NCBI GenBank assembly: GCA_937949455.1
Contig: CALEDU010000197.1
Location: 1 to 5,964, forward strand
DNA length: 5,964 nt
DNA from: an uncultured Tepidimonas sp.
GTDB lineage: Bacteria; Pseudomonadota; Gammaproteobacteria; Burkholderiales; Burkholderiaceae_C
Reading direction: 5' to 3'
The position numbers and the translations under genes were made by a program. The notes beneath the pieces were generated by a model. It ran no database searches and was not told where the DNA came from. It was given only the letters and a program-made list of their open reading frames with translations. Below are positions 1-5,964 of the stretch, piece by piece (positions within the stretch are counted from its first letter, which is position 1; every line of letters begins with the position of its first letter).

Positions 1-752
1 TCCCCGTCGTGCGCGCCGCCGCGCCACAGCTCGTCCAGCGCGTCAGCGATGGCCTCGTCCAGGCCATAGTCGCGACTTTCCTCGAACGGGCGCCAGCGGA
101 TCTCTACCGGGTAGGTGCGACCGCTGACGTGAATGATGGGCGCCGGCCCAGCCGCCGTGGCAAAGTGCTGCGCGAAGCGCTCGGCGTCGATCGTGGCCGA
201 GGTGATGATGAGCTTCAGATCCGGGCGCTTTGGCAGCAGTTGCTTCAGGTAGCCGAGCAGGAAGTCGATGTTGAGGCTGCGCTCGTGCGCCTCGTCGATG
301 ATCAACGTGTCGTAGGCACGCAGCAGCGGATCGCGTTGCGTCTCGGCGAGCAAAAGACCATCGGTCATCAGCTTGATCGCCGCGCCCGGCTGCAGCCGGT
401 CATGGAAGCGGATCTGGTAGCCGACCAGCACGCCGAGCTCGGTCTGCGTCTCTTCCGCGATGCGCGCCGCCACCGACGTGGCCGCCAGCCGCCGCGGCTG
501 CGTGTGACCGATTAGCGGCCGCCGCCGCCCCGGTTGCGGCTGCCAACCCACGCCACCGCCGCGGCCCATCGCCAGCGCGATCTTGGGCAGCTGCGTGGTC
601 TTGCCCGAGCCAGTCTCCCCGCTGACGATGACGACCGGATGGGCGCGCAGCGCGGCCTCGATCTCGTCGCGCCGGGCGGACACCGGCAACAATTCCGGAA
701 ACGCGATCACCGGCATCCGCGCCGGCTGGTGGCACACTTCGTTTTGCGGCAT
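1..752 (-). CDS. hrpA: ATP-dependent RNA helicase HrpA, N-terminal part (runs off left edge)
   Basis: This is the first 250 residues of a DEAH-box (superfamily 2) RNA helicase; the rest lies beyond the left edge. Visible motifs, counted from the ATG at 752, are Walker [11 protein letters not shown] (45-54), motif Ia [12 protein letters not shown] (84-95), motif Ib MTDGLLL (129-135), Walker B/DEAH DEAHERS (153-159) and motif III SAT (185-187). The stretch [19 protein letters not shown] and the following [10 protein letters not shown] are typical of HrpA rather than the related HrpB. HrpA is a cytoplasmic ATPase tied to mRNA processing and rescue of stalled ribosomes. About 11 extra Gly/Pro/Arg-rich residues (66-79) lie between motifs I and Ia compared with E. 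coli HrpA as I remember it. The start is uncertain: the ATG at 752 gives the longest product, but the ATG at 716 (Met13, before [18 protein letters not shown]) also fits the family. Neither has a good Shine-Dalgarno site. It is divergent from argA. Confidence 0.95.
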   Translation of the reverse strand, partial: MPQNEVCHQPARMPVIAFPELLPVSARRDEIEAALRAHPVVIVSGETGSGKTTQLPKIALAMGRGGGVGWQPQPGRRRPLIGHTQPRRLAATSVAARIAEETQTELGVLVGYQIRFHDRLQPGAAIKLMTDGLLLAETQRDPLLRAYDTLIIDEAHERSLNIDFLLGYLKQLLPKRPDLKLIITSATIDAERFAQHFATAAGPAPIIHVSGRTYPVEIRWRPFEESRDYGLDEAIADALDELWRGGAHDG

Positions 753-761
753 GACCGCGTG

Positions 762-790
762 ATTATCCCGATCCCGAACGCCCCTGTCGC
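762..790 (-). promoter_or_regulatory. Candidate sigma70-type promoter for hrpA
   Basis: Read on the minus strand, GCGACA (790-785) and GATAAT (767-762) are separated by exactly 17 bases. They match the TTGACA/TATAAT consensus at 4 and 5 of 6 positions. The predicted transcription start, near 755, is only about 3 bases before the ATG at 752. hrpA would then be made from an almost leaderless message, or translation would begin at the ATG at 716 with a leader of about 40 bases. The element lies in the 70-base spacer shared with divergent argA, for which I see no comparable promoter. This is a match by eye and has not been tested. Confidence 0.5.
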
Positions 791-822
791 CGCCTCCCCT
801 GCGGCCGCCCGCTTCTCACCCG

Positions 823-2172
823 ATGTCCACCGTCTTCCATTTCACCTTCGTGCCCTGGTTTCGGTCGGTGGCACCGTACATCCACAAGTTTCGCAACCAG
901 ACTTTCGTGGTCGGTGTGCCCGGCGAGGCCATCGCTGCGGGCAAGCTGCCCAATTTGGTGCAGGACCTCGCGCTCATCCAAAGCATGGGGGTTCGCGTCG
1001 TGCTGGTGCACGGCTTTCGACCGCAGGTCGACGAACAACTGCGCGCCAAAGGGCACGCTGCCCGCTTCCACCGCGGCATACGCATTACCGACGGCATCAC
1101 CCTGGACTGTGCGCAGGAGGCCGCGGGCCAACTGCGCTACGAAATCGAGGCCGCCTTCAGCATGGGGCTGCCCAACACGCCCATGGCGGGGGCCACCGTG
1201 CGCGTCATTTCAGGCAACTTCATCACGGCGCGGCCGGTGGGCATCCTCGATGGCATTGATTTTCAGCATTCGGGGCTGGTGCGTAAGGTGGACGCAGCGG
1301 GCATCGTGCGCGCGCTGGACATGGGGGCGCTGGTGCTGCTGTCTCCATTCGGTTTTTCGCTCACAGGAGAGGCGTTCAACCTCAGCATGGAGGAGGTAGC
1401 CACCAGCGTTGCAGTCGCGCTGCAGGCCGACAAGCTCATTTTCGTCACCGAAATCCCGGGCATCCGTGTTCGGCCCTTCGATCCGCCGGGCGAGGACAAC
1501 CCCATCGACACCGAGCTGCCACTGGCCGATGCCGAGCGCATCCTCGCCGAGGGACCGCAGCCGGCGCAGCCCAGCGATCCGGGGTTTTACCTGCAATACT
1601 GCGTGCGGGCTTGCAAGGGCGGCGTAGAGCGCAGTCACATCATCCCCTTTGCGGTGGACGGCTCGCTGCTGCTGGAGGTGTATGTGCACGACGGCATCGG
1701 CACCATGGTCGTGGACGAGAAGCTAGAGAGCCTGCGCGAGGCCAACGCCGACGACGTTGGCGGCATCCTGCAACTGATCGAACCGTTCGAAAAGGACGGC
1801 ACGCTGGTCAAACGCAGCCGCACCGAGATCGAACGCGACATTGCCAACTACACCATCATCGAACACGATGGGGTGATCTTTGGCTGCGCGGCGCTCTACC
1901 CCTATCCCGAAGCCCGCACGGGCGAGATGGCGTCGCTGACCGTCTCTCCGCAGGCGCAGGGCCAAGGCGACGGCGAACGGCTGCTCAAGCGTATCGAGCA
2001 ACGCGCGCGACTGATGGGGCTGGAGAGCATCTTCGTGCTCACCACCCGCACCATGCACTGGTTCCTCAAACGCGGCTTTCAGCCCGTACCGCCCGATTGG
2101 CTGCCCGAAGCGCGCAAACGCAGCTATAACTGGGACCGGCGCAGCCAGGTGCTGGTCAAGCGTCTTGTCTGA
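823..2172 (+). CDS. argA: Amino-acid N-acetyltransferase (N-acetylglutamate synthase) ArgA
   Basis: The enzyme transfers acetyl from acetyl-CoA to L-glutamate, the first committed step of arginine synthesis, in the cytoplasm. At 449 residues it is close to the classical bifunctional-fold ArgA (443 in E. coli). The N-terminal part is an amino-acid-kinase fold (about 23-285) with VHGFRPQVD (62-70), where acetylglutamate kinases carry a Gly-rich loop, and with the conserved NTPMAG and SGNFITARPVG (118-140) and SPFGFSLTGEAFNL (174-187) blocks. In this family the kinase-like domain is the arginine-feedback module and not a kinase. The C-terminal GNAT domain (about 302-445) has the acetyl-CoA loop QGQGDG (379-384), matching Q/R-x-x-G-x-G/A, and a terminal FLKRGF (414-419). 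The start is fixed by the family N-terminus (MS-VF-FTFVPWFRSVAPYIHKFR). There is no evident ribosome-binding site in the GC-rich leader. The gene stands alone, divergent from hrpA and convergent with the small lipoprotein gene. Confidence 0.97.
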   Translation: MSTVFHFTFVPWFRSVAPYIHKFRNQTFVVGVPGEAIAAGKLPNLVQDLALIQSMGVRVVLVHGFRPQVDEQLRAKGHAARFHRGIRITDGITLDCAQEAAGQLRYEIEAAFSMGLPNTPMAGATVRVISGNFITARPVGILDGIDFQHSGLVRKVDAAGIVRALDMGALVLLSPFGFSLTGEAFNLSMEEVATSVAVALQADKLIFVTEIPGIRVRPFDPPGEDNPIDTELPLADAERILAEGPQPAQPSDPGFYLQYCVRACKGGVERSHIIPFAVDGSLLLEVYVHDGIGTMVVDEKLESLREANADDVGGILQLIEPFEKDGTLVKRSRTEIERDIANYTIIEHDGVIFGCAALYPYPEARTGEMASLTVSPQAQGQGDGERLLKRIEQRARLMGLESIFVLTTRTMHWFLKRGFQPVPPDWLPEARKRSYNWDRRSQVLVKRLV

Positions 2173-2211
2173 GCCGGCTGGCTGGCCCCATATTTGCGCT
2201 CAGCATGGCAG

Positions 2212-2239
2212 AAAAAGCGAAACCGCCCCACGGGGCGGT
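2212..2239 (-). terminator. Probable intrinsic terminator of the small lipoprotein gene
   Basis: Positions 2222-2239 form a perfect 8-bp GC-rich stem (ACCGCCCC/GGGGCGGT) with a 2-base loop, or more realistically 7 bp with a 4-base loop. Read on the minus strand the stem is followed by TTTCGCTTTTTC, a T-rich run interrupted by CGC. That suits Rho-independent termination of leftward transcription. On the plus strand no T-run follows, so it is a poor terminator for argA, although the hairpin itself would be present in an argA read-through transcript. It lies 75 bases past the lipoprotein stop codon. Confidence 0.6.
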
Positions 2240-2246
2240 CCACTGA

Positions 2247-2269
2247 CAGTCGGACAGACAGTCCGACTG
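2247..2269. repeat. Inverted repeat, 9-bp perfect stem
   Basis: CAGTCGGAC and GTCCGACTG flank the 5-base loop AGACA. It is the middle one of three hairpin-forming elements between argA and the lipoprotein gene. No T-run follows on either strand, so it is not a standard intrinsic terminator. It would fold in the 3' end of either transcript and could act as an mRNA-stabilising stem. That role is inferred. Confidence 0.65.
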
Positions 2270-2284
2270 GCTCGATGTTCAGGC

Positions 2285-2302
2285 ACCGGCGCATGCGCCG
2301 GT
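2285..2302. repeat. 18-base perfect palindrome
   Basis: ACCGGCGCATGCGCCGGT is identical to its reverse complement over all 18 bases. It lies 11 bases past the stop codon of the leftward lipoprotein gene. There is no loop at the centre, so an RNA hairpin would need to open the inner GCATGC. It could be a protein-binding site, a 3'-end stem or part of a repeated intergenic element. Whether copies occur elsewhere in the genome cannot be seen here. Confidence 0.6.
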
Positions 2303-2313
2303 ACGCCACGGCA

Positions 2314-2556
2314 TCACTGCTTCTGCTCAGCAGGCTTTTGCTCGCCCGCCGGCTGTTGCGCGGGCTGCTGAGCCTGGTCGGCAGCAGGCGGCTGGGCTTG
2401 GTCGCCAGCGGGCTGCTGGGCCGGCTGCTGGGCATTGTCAGCAGGTGCGGCCGCCGGAGCAGGCGCGGGGGCGGGGGTGGGGGCTTCTTCCTTCTTGCCG
2501 CAGGCAGCCAGGCTGGCAGCGGCAATCAATGCAGCGATCAGAGCGGTTTTGTTCAT
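2314..2556 (-). CDS. Small Ala/Pro/Gln-rich lipoprotein, function unknown
   Basis: The 80-residue product has a clear lipoprotein signal peptide: basic start MNKT, hydrophobic core LIAALIAAAS, then lipobox LAAC with the acceptor Cys19. Gly20 follows, so by the usual +2 rule it would be sorted to the outer membrane. The mature part is KKEE (21-24), a Pro/Ala stretch (25-39), then Gln-rich sequence with two perfect copies of AQQPAQQPAG (42-51 and 62-71), ending in KPAEQKQ. This is low-complexity and probably extended or disordered, with no recognisable domain, so it may serve as a periplasmic spacer or wall-contacting tether (inference). I chose the ATG at 2556 because it places the signal peptide at the N-terminus. 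A longer reading from 2682 would put 42 non-conserved-looking residues before it. The ribosome-binding site is weak (GGA about 10 bases upstream). It appears to have its own promoter region (2681-2731) and terminator. A shadow of another gene is unlikely given the signal peptide. Confidence 0.85.
   Translation of the reverse strand: MNKTALIAALIAAASLAACGKKEEAPTPAPAPAPAAAPADNAQQPAQQPAGDQAQPPAADQAQQPAQQPAGEQKPAEQKQ
2344..2433 (-). repeat. Duplicated 10-residue coding repeat inside the lipoprotein gene
   Basis: Two 30-base segments, at 2404-2433 and 2344-2373, both encode AQQPAQQPAG and start 60 bases apart. They differ at 6 of 30 bases, and every difference is at a third codon position and synonymous. 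The intervening segment encodes a looser relative (GDQAQPPAAD, then Q). The pattern suggests an old internal duplication in which the peptide has been kept. Confidence 0.7.
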
Positions 2557-2680
2557 CTGGGTCGATTCCAAATCGGGGGACACCGGGAGTCTGTATTTGC
2601 TCACGCATCGTCCCGCCGGTACGGGTACGACTGCGGCCTGTGTGCACCCATCAGACATCGTCTGCGCACCAGGAACGTTC

Positions 2681-2731
2681 ATTATGAACCAACCTAGGGT
2701 TTACCCTTGTAAGCAATCGTAACTTTTACAA
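2681..2731 (-). promoter_or_regulatory. Candidate activator-dependent promoter of the lipoprotein gene
   Basis: This AT-rich island lies in a 197-base spacer. Read on the minus strand, CATAAT (2686-2681) matches the -10 consensus at 5 of 6 positions, but no good -35 hexamer lies 16-18 bases upstream. In its place are an AGGGT-TT-ACCCT inverted repeat (2696-2707) and, on the plus strand, GTAAG-N5-GTAAC (2709-2723) within a TTGTAA...TTACAA inverted repeat (2707-2731). Two GTAA half-sites 10 bases apart resemble the tandem sites of OmpR/CpxR-type response regulators (CpxR: GTAAA-N5-GTAAA). They would centre near -42 of a start predicted at about 2674, giving a leader of about 118 bases. The regulator is not identified. 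Confidence 0.45.
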
Positions 2732-2753
2732 CGAAATGCTCTGAACGCGCCCA

Positions 2754-3947
2754 TCAGCGCACACCACGCAGCCAGCCGGCCTCGAACCACTGCGCCAGCA
2801 TGGCGCGGGCATCGTCGCTGGCGCGTCGCACCTCATCGGCCGACAGCGTGCGCACATCGGCCAGCCGGCGCATCAGACGGGCATCGCGCCCGCGCGCAAT
2901 CAGCGCCTCGCCATTGATGAAGACATGGCGCTCGTCATAAGCCATGCGGGTGCGCCGGTCCAGCGCGACGGCGCCGGGCGTCCAGGGGGCTTGAGCCGGC
3001 TCGAACCACACATGCGGTTTGGGCTCGGTCAACACCTCACCCAGGGCACAGGCCAACGCCCGCTCGTCCGCCACCAAGCGGTCCAGGCCCTCGCGCGCAA
3101 AGGCCAGCAAAGCGGTCGGGATGCGCGCGGGCTCGGCTGTGGCGGGCTGGCGCGGATCGCGGTACCAGACGTCATCCTCATGCTCGTCGGCCAGCCGCTG
3201 CACCAGTTCGGCCACCAACCCCCCGCGCTGCGGCACCCGAAATCCAATGGAGTAGGTCATGCAGTCGTCGCCCTCGGCCACACCATCGTGGGCCCACCGT
3301 GGTGGCAGGTAGAGCATGTCACCAGGCTCCAGCACCCACTCCTGTTCCGGCTCGAAGCGCTGCAAAATCTTGCACGGCAGATCGGGCCGCAGCGTCAAAT
3401 CCCGTTGCTGGCCAATGCGCCAGCGGCGCCGTCCATTGGCCTGTAGCAGAAAAACATCGTAACTGTCGTAGTGCGGCCCCACCCCACCACCGTCGCTGGC
3501 CCAGGAGATCATCACATCGTCTAGCCGGACATCGGGCACGAAGCGAAACTGCTGCATCAATGCATGTACCCCGTCGTGGTGCAAATCCACGCCTTGCACC
3601 AGCAGGGTCCAGCCGGGACGCCGCAGCGGCGGCAGCGCGCGCTCGCCCCGCCGTGCGCGGAGATCGAACGGGCCATGCCGAAGCCGCCAGGTCTGGGTGG
3701 GGTCGCCGGCGTCGGGGTGCTGCTCGATCACGCGCGACTCCACATCCTGGCGCGCGGCCAGCGCAAACAACTCGGCTCGCGACAGCAGTGCTCGAAAACC
3801 TGGCACTGCCTGCCGGATCAACAGCGGGCGGCGCTGCCAATGTCGGCGCATGAATTGCTCGGGCGTCAGCCCACCCAGCAGCGGGGTCGGCTCGGTGGGC
3901 TGGGGCCAAGGGAACGCCAGGGCGCTGGAAGCGATGGGTCGTCTCAT
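2754..3947 (-). CDS. roxA: JmjC/cupin-fold 2-oxoglutarate oxygenase, RoxA (YcfD)-type ribosomal protein uL16 hydroxylase
   Basis: This is an Fe(II)- and 2-oxoglutarate-dependent oxygenase. By family it hydroxylates an arginine of ribosomal protein uL16 (L16). Counting from the ATG at 3947 (397 residues), LLGGLTPEQFMRRHWQRRPLLI (23-44) is the typical entry block. VGPHYDSYDVF (156-166) carries the iron ligands His159 and Asp161. NGRRRWRIG (171-179) contains the likely 2-oxoglutarate Arg174, by position against YcfD Arg140 from memory. LEPGDMLYLPPRWAHDG (206-222) supplies the distal His220. A dimerisation/winged-helix-like C-terminal part follows. E. coli YcfD is 373 residues, so length fits. 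A longer start at 3974 would overlap the divergent isomerase gene by 13 bases. The 3947 ATG leaves the palindrome between the genes free and is preferred. It has no Shine-Dalgarno site. The exact substrate is inferred from family; other cupin-4 oxygenases look similar. Confidence 0.85.
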   Translation of the reverse strand: MRRPIASSALAFPWPQPTEPTPLLGGLTPEQFMRRHWQRRPLLIRQAVPGFRALLSRAELFALAARQDVESRVIEQHPDAGDPTQTWRLRHGPFDLRARRGERALPPLRRPGWTLLVQGVDLHHDGVHALMQQFRFVPDVRLDDVMISWASDGGGVGPHYDSYDVFLLQANGRRRWRIGQQRDLTLRPDLPCKILQRFEPEQEWVLEPGDMLYLPPRWAHDGVAEGDDCMTYSIGFRVPQRGGLVAELVQRLADEHEDDVWYRDPRQPATAEPARIPTALLAFAREGLDRLVADERALACALGEVLTEPKPHVWFEPAQAPWTPGAVALDRRTRMAYDERHVFINGEALIARGRDARLMRRLADVRTLSADEVRRASDDARAMLAQWFEAGWLRGVR

Positions 3948-3948
3948 G

Positions 3949-3960
3949 GGACAATTGTCC
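3949..3960. promoter_or_regulatory. 12-base perfect palindrome between divergent start codons
   Basis: GGACAATTGTCC fills nearly all of the 14-base gap between the hydroxylase ATG (A at 3947) and the isomerase ATG (A at 3962). The two A positions are equally far from the palindrome axis (7.5 bases). Each strand reads GACAAT, a 4-of-6 match to TATAAT, placed so that +1 would fall on or next to the A of its ATG. It therefore looks like a shared symmetric -10 region giving leaderless messages both ways, or an operator. No -35 hexamer is convincing on either side. The function is inferred. Confidence 0.4.
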
Positions 3961-3961
3961 G

Positions 3962-4459
3962 ATGAAAATCGCACCCCCCTGCGTGGTCAGCCTGAGCTGG
4001 ACCCTGAAGGACACTTTGGGCGACATGCTCGACGCCTCGGACGAGCCGGTGGAGTTTTTGGTGGGTGGCCACGACCTGTTGGCCAGCATCGAGCAGGCCC
4101 TGATCGGCCGCGGCCCTGGCGAGCGTATGGAACTTCACCTAGAGCCCAAGGACGCCTTTGGCGACTTCGATGACCTATTGATCTATCTGGAGCCGCGCTC
4201 GGCTTTTCCGGCTGAGCTGGAGGTGGGCATGGCCTTCGAAGGTCTGCCCCCGGGTTGCACGCCAGGCGCGCCGCGCGATCGGCTCTACTTCGTCAGCGAA
4301 ATCTATCCTGAGCGCGTGGTGCTGGATGCCAACCACCCCCTGGCCGGCATGGCCCTGCGGCTGACGCTGCGGGTGCACGATGTGCGCGAAGCGACACTGG
4401 ATGAGGTCGGGCGCGGCAGCACCGGCACGGGCTTTTTCCAGGTGCATTTACGCGATTGA
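3962..4459 (+). CDS. FKBP-type peptidyl-prolyl cis-trans isomerase, SlyD/SlpA-like
   Basis: This 165-residue cytoplasmic folding helper would catalyse cis-trans isomerisation of X-Pro bonds. The FKBP half begins VVSLSWTLKDTLGDMLDAS (8-26), continues through EPVEFLVGGHDLLASIEQALIGRGPGE (28-54) and resumes at LDANHPLAGMALRLTLRVHDVREAT (121-145). The block between (about 67-120) corresponds to the insert-in-flap chaperone domain of SlyD/SlpA proteins. The NHPLAG and VREAT blocks are SlyD hallmarks. The His/Cys-rich metal-binding tail of E. coli SlyD is missing: the protein ends ...GFFQVHLRD. It therefore resembles FkpB/SlpA or tail-less SlyD, and I give no symbol. The start is fixed by homology and by the divergent gene only 14 bases away. 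There is no clear Shine-Dalgarno site. It converges on dut. Confidence 0.9.
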   Translation: MKIAPPCVVSLSWTLKDTLGDMLDASDEPVEFLVGGHDLLASIEQALIGRGPGERMELHLEPKDAFGDFDDLLIYLEPRSAFPAELEVGMAFEGLPPGCTPGAPRDRLYFVSEIYPERVVLDANHPLAGMALRLTLRVHDVREATLDEVGRGSTGTGFFQVHLRD

Positions 4460-4468
4460 CGGCGCGAT

Positions 4469-4483
4469 CGACCGCCCCGGTCG
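4469..4483. repeat. Short inverted repeat between convergent isomerase and dut genes
   Basis: CGACC and GGTCG flank a GCCCC loop in the 48-base gap between the two stop codons. The stem is only 5 bp and no T-run follows on either strand, so I do not call it a terminator. No better candidate is present in the gap. Confidence 0.3.
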
Positions 4484-4507
4484 CCCCGGGTGCGGAATGC
4501 GAGCGCA

Positions 4508-4957
4508 TCATGCGCGGCCGGTGGAGCCGTAGCCACCCTCGCCACGCGCCGTTGCCTCGGCAAACGCCTCGACGACACGAAACTGCGCCTGCACCACCGG
4601 CACGATGACCAGCTGCGCGATGCGCTCCAGCGGCTCGATGGTAAACGGCGCGGGGCCGCGGTTCCAGGCGCTGACCATGAGCTGCCCCTGGTAGTCGCTG
4701 TCGATCAGTCCGACCAAATTGCCCAGTACCAGACCATGCTTGTGGCCCAGTCCAGAGCGCGGCAGGATGAGCGCCGCGTACCCGGGGTCGGCCAAGTGGA
4801 TGGACAGCCCGGTGGGTACCAGCTCACATGCGCCGCACGCCAAGGTCAGCGGCGCGTCCAGACAGGCGCGCAGGTCCAGTCCTGCGCTGCCTGGCGTGGC
4901 ATAGGCGGGCGGCTGCGCCTTGAGCCGCTCATCCAAAATGCGGAGTTCGACCTCCAT
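4508..4957 (-). CDS. dut: Deoxyuridine 5'-triphosphate nucleotidohydrolase (dUTPase)
   Basis: The enzyme hydrolyses dUTP to dUMP and pyrophosphate, keeping uracil out of DNA and feeding dTMP synthesis. It acts in the cytoplasm as a homotrimer in this family. All five signature motifs are present in order in the 149-residue product: motif 1 [14 protein letters not shown] (18-31), motif 2 PRSGLG (66-71), motif 3 GLIDSDYQG (83-91) with the catalytic Asp86 and the sugar-stacking Tyr89, motif 4 RIAQLVIVP (112-120), and motif 5 [11 protein letters not shown] (138-148). Tyr143 is where many members have the base-stacking Phe. The length is normal. I chose the ATG at 4957, preceded by GGGAG. An in-frame TTG at 4981 would add 8 residues and overlap the upstream stop, and is less likely. 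It lies 20 bases downstream of the TRAP permease gene on the same strand, so the two are probably co-transcribed. Confidence 0.97.
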   Translation of the reverse strand: MEVELRILDERLKAQPPAYATPGSAGLDLRACLDAPLTLACGACELVPTGLSIHLADPGYAALILPRSGLGHKHGLVLGNLVGLIDSDYQGQLMVSAWNRGPAPFTIEPLERIAQLVIVPVVQAQFRVVEAFAEATARGEGGYGSTGRA

Positions 4958-4967
4958 GGTGGCGATG

Positions 4968-4972
4968 CTCCC
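4968..4972 (-). promoter_or_regulatory. Ribosome-binding site of dut
   Basis: GGGAG on the minus strand ends 10 bases before the ATG at 4957 and begins 5 bases after the TGA of the upstream TRAP permease. It supports the ATG at 4957 over the upstream TTG. It also means ribosomes finishing the permease stop directly on the dut initiation region, so translational coupling is possible. Confidence 0.55.
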
Positions 4973-4977
4973 AGAGA

Positions 4978-5964
<987 letters not shown>

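Noticed and set aside
9..515. Plus-strand open frame of 168 codons
   Set aside because: It lies antisense to hrpA, whose helicase motifs are unmistakable. The product is Arg-rich without any recognisable domain, as expected for a shadow in GC-rich DNA.
534..1259. Plus-strand open frame of 241 codons spanning the hrpA/argA spacer
   Set aside because: It overlaps hrpA antisense and argA in another frame, is full of Arg/His/Ala, and shows no domain.
2344..2460. CTG-rich stretch resembling a microsatellite
   Set aside because: The repeated CTG/GGC triplets follow from Gln, Ala and Pro codons of the lipoprotein. There is no uniform tandem unit at the DNA level.
2557..2682. N-terminal extension of the lipoprotein from the ATG at 2682
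   Set aside because: It would bury a clear lipoprotein signal peptide 42 residues in, and the ATG overlaps the candidate -10 box.
2194..2697. Plus-strand open frame of 167 codons over the lipoprotein gene
   Set aside because: Its Leu/Gly/Arg-rich product mirrors the repetitive Ala/Pro/Gln codons of the minus-strand lipoprotein, which has a proper signal peptide and lipobox.
3948..3974. Nine-residue longer start for the hydroxylase at 3974
   Set aside because: It would overlap the isomerase coding start and cross the palindrome. The family's conserved region begins well after Met10 (3947).
4460..4507. Intrinsic terminator between the isomerase and dut
   Set aside because: Only a 5-bp stem (4469-4483) is present, and neither strand has a T-run after it.

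Overview
The window looks like a stretch of ordinary chromosome from a high-GC betaproteobacterium, most likely Burkholderiales and close to the Comamonadaceae. This rests on strong third-position G/C bias and on the resemblance of ArgA, the cupin hydroxylase, dUTPase and the TRAP permease to proteins of that group. No mobile element, CRISPR array, tRNA or rRNA is visible, and all genes share a similar base composition.

Layout from left to right. The left edge carries the N-terminal 250 residues of the DEAH-box RNA helicase HrpA, read leftward. A 70-base divergent spacer holds a plausible sigma70-type promoter for hrpA. It separates hrpA from argA (N-acetylglutamate synthase, first step of arginine synthesis), read rightward. 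argA converges on a small leftward gene for an Ala/Pro/Gln-rich lipoprotein. Their shared 141-base spacer contains three inverted repeats in about 80 bases, one with a T-rich tail that suits a terminator for the lipoprotein. Upstream of the lipoprotein is a 197-base spacer with a compact candidate control region: two GTAA half-sites 10 bases apart, an AGGGT/ACCCT inverted repeat and a CATAAT -10 box.

Next, on the minus strand, is a JmjC/cupin-fold 2-oxoglutarate oxygenase of the RoxA (YcfD) ribosomal-protein hydroxylase type. It is divergent from a plus-strand FKBP-type prolyl isomerase (SlyD/SlpA-like). The two start codons sit symmetrically around a 12-base perfect palindrome, leaving only 14 bases between the genes. 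The isomerase converges on dut (dUTPase), which lies 20 bases downstream of a TRAP-type transporter large permease (DctM family). That permease runs off the right edge and carries an unusual acidic C-terminal tail.

Functionally this is mostly housekeeping: RNA helicase, arginine synthesis, ribosome modification, protein folding, nucleotide-pool cleaning and organic-acid uptake. No undescribed multi-gene system is evident. The points most worth checking are the symmetric bidirectional start at the hydroxylase/isomerase junction, the regulated-looking promoter and repeated sequence of the small lipoprotein, the cluster of palindromes after argA, and the tail on the TRAP permease.
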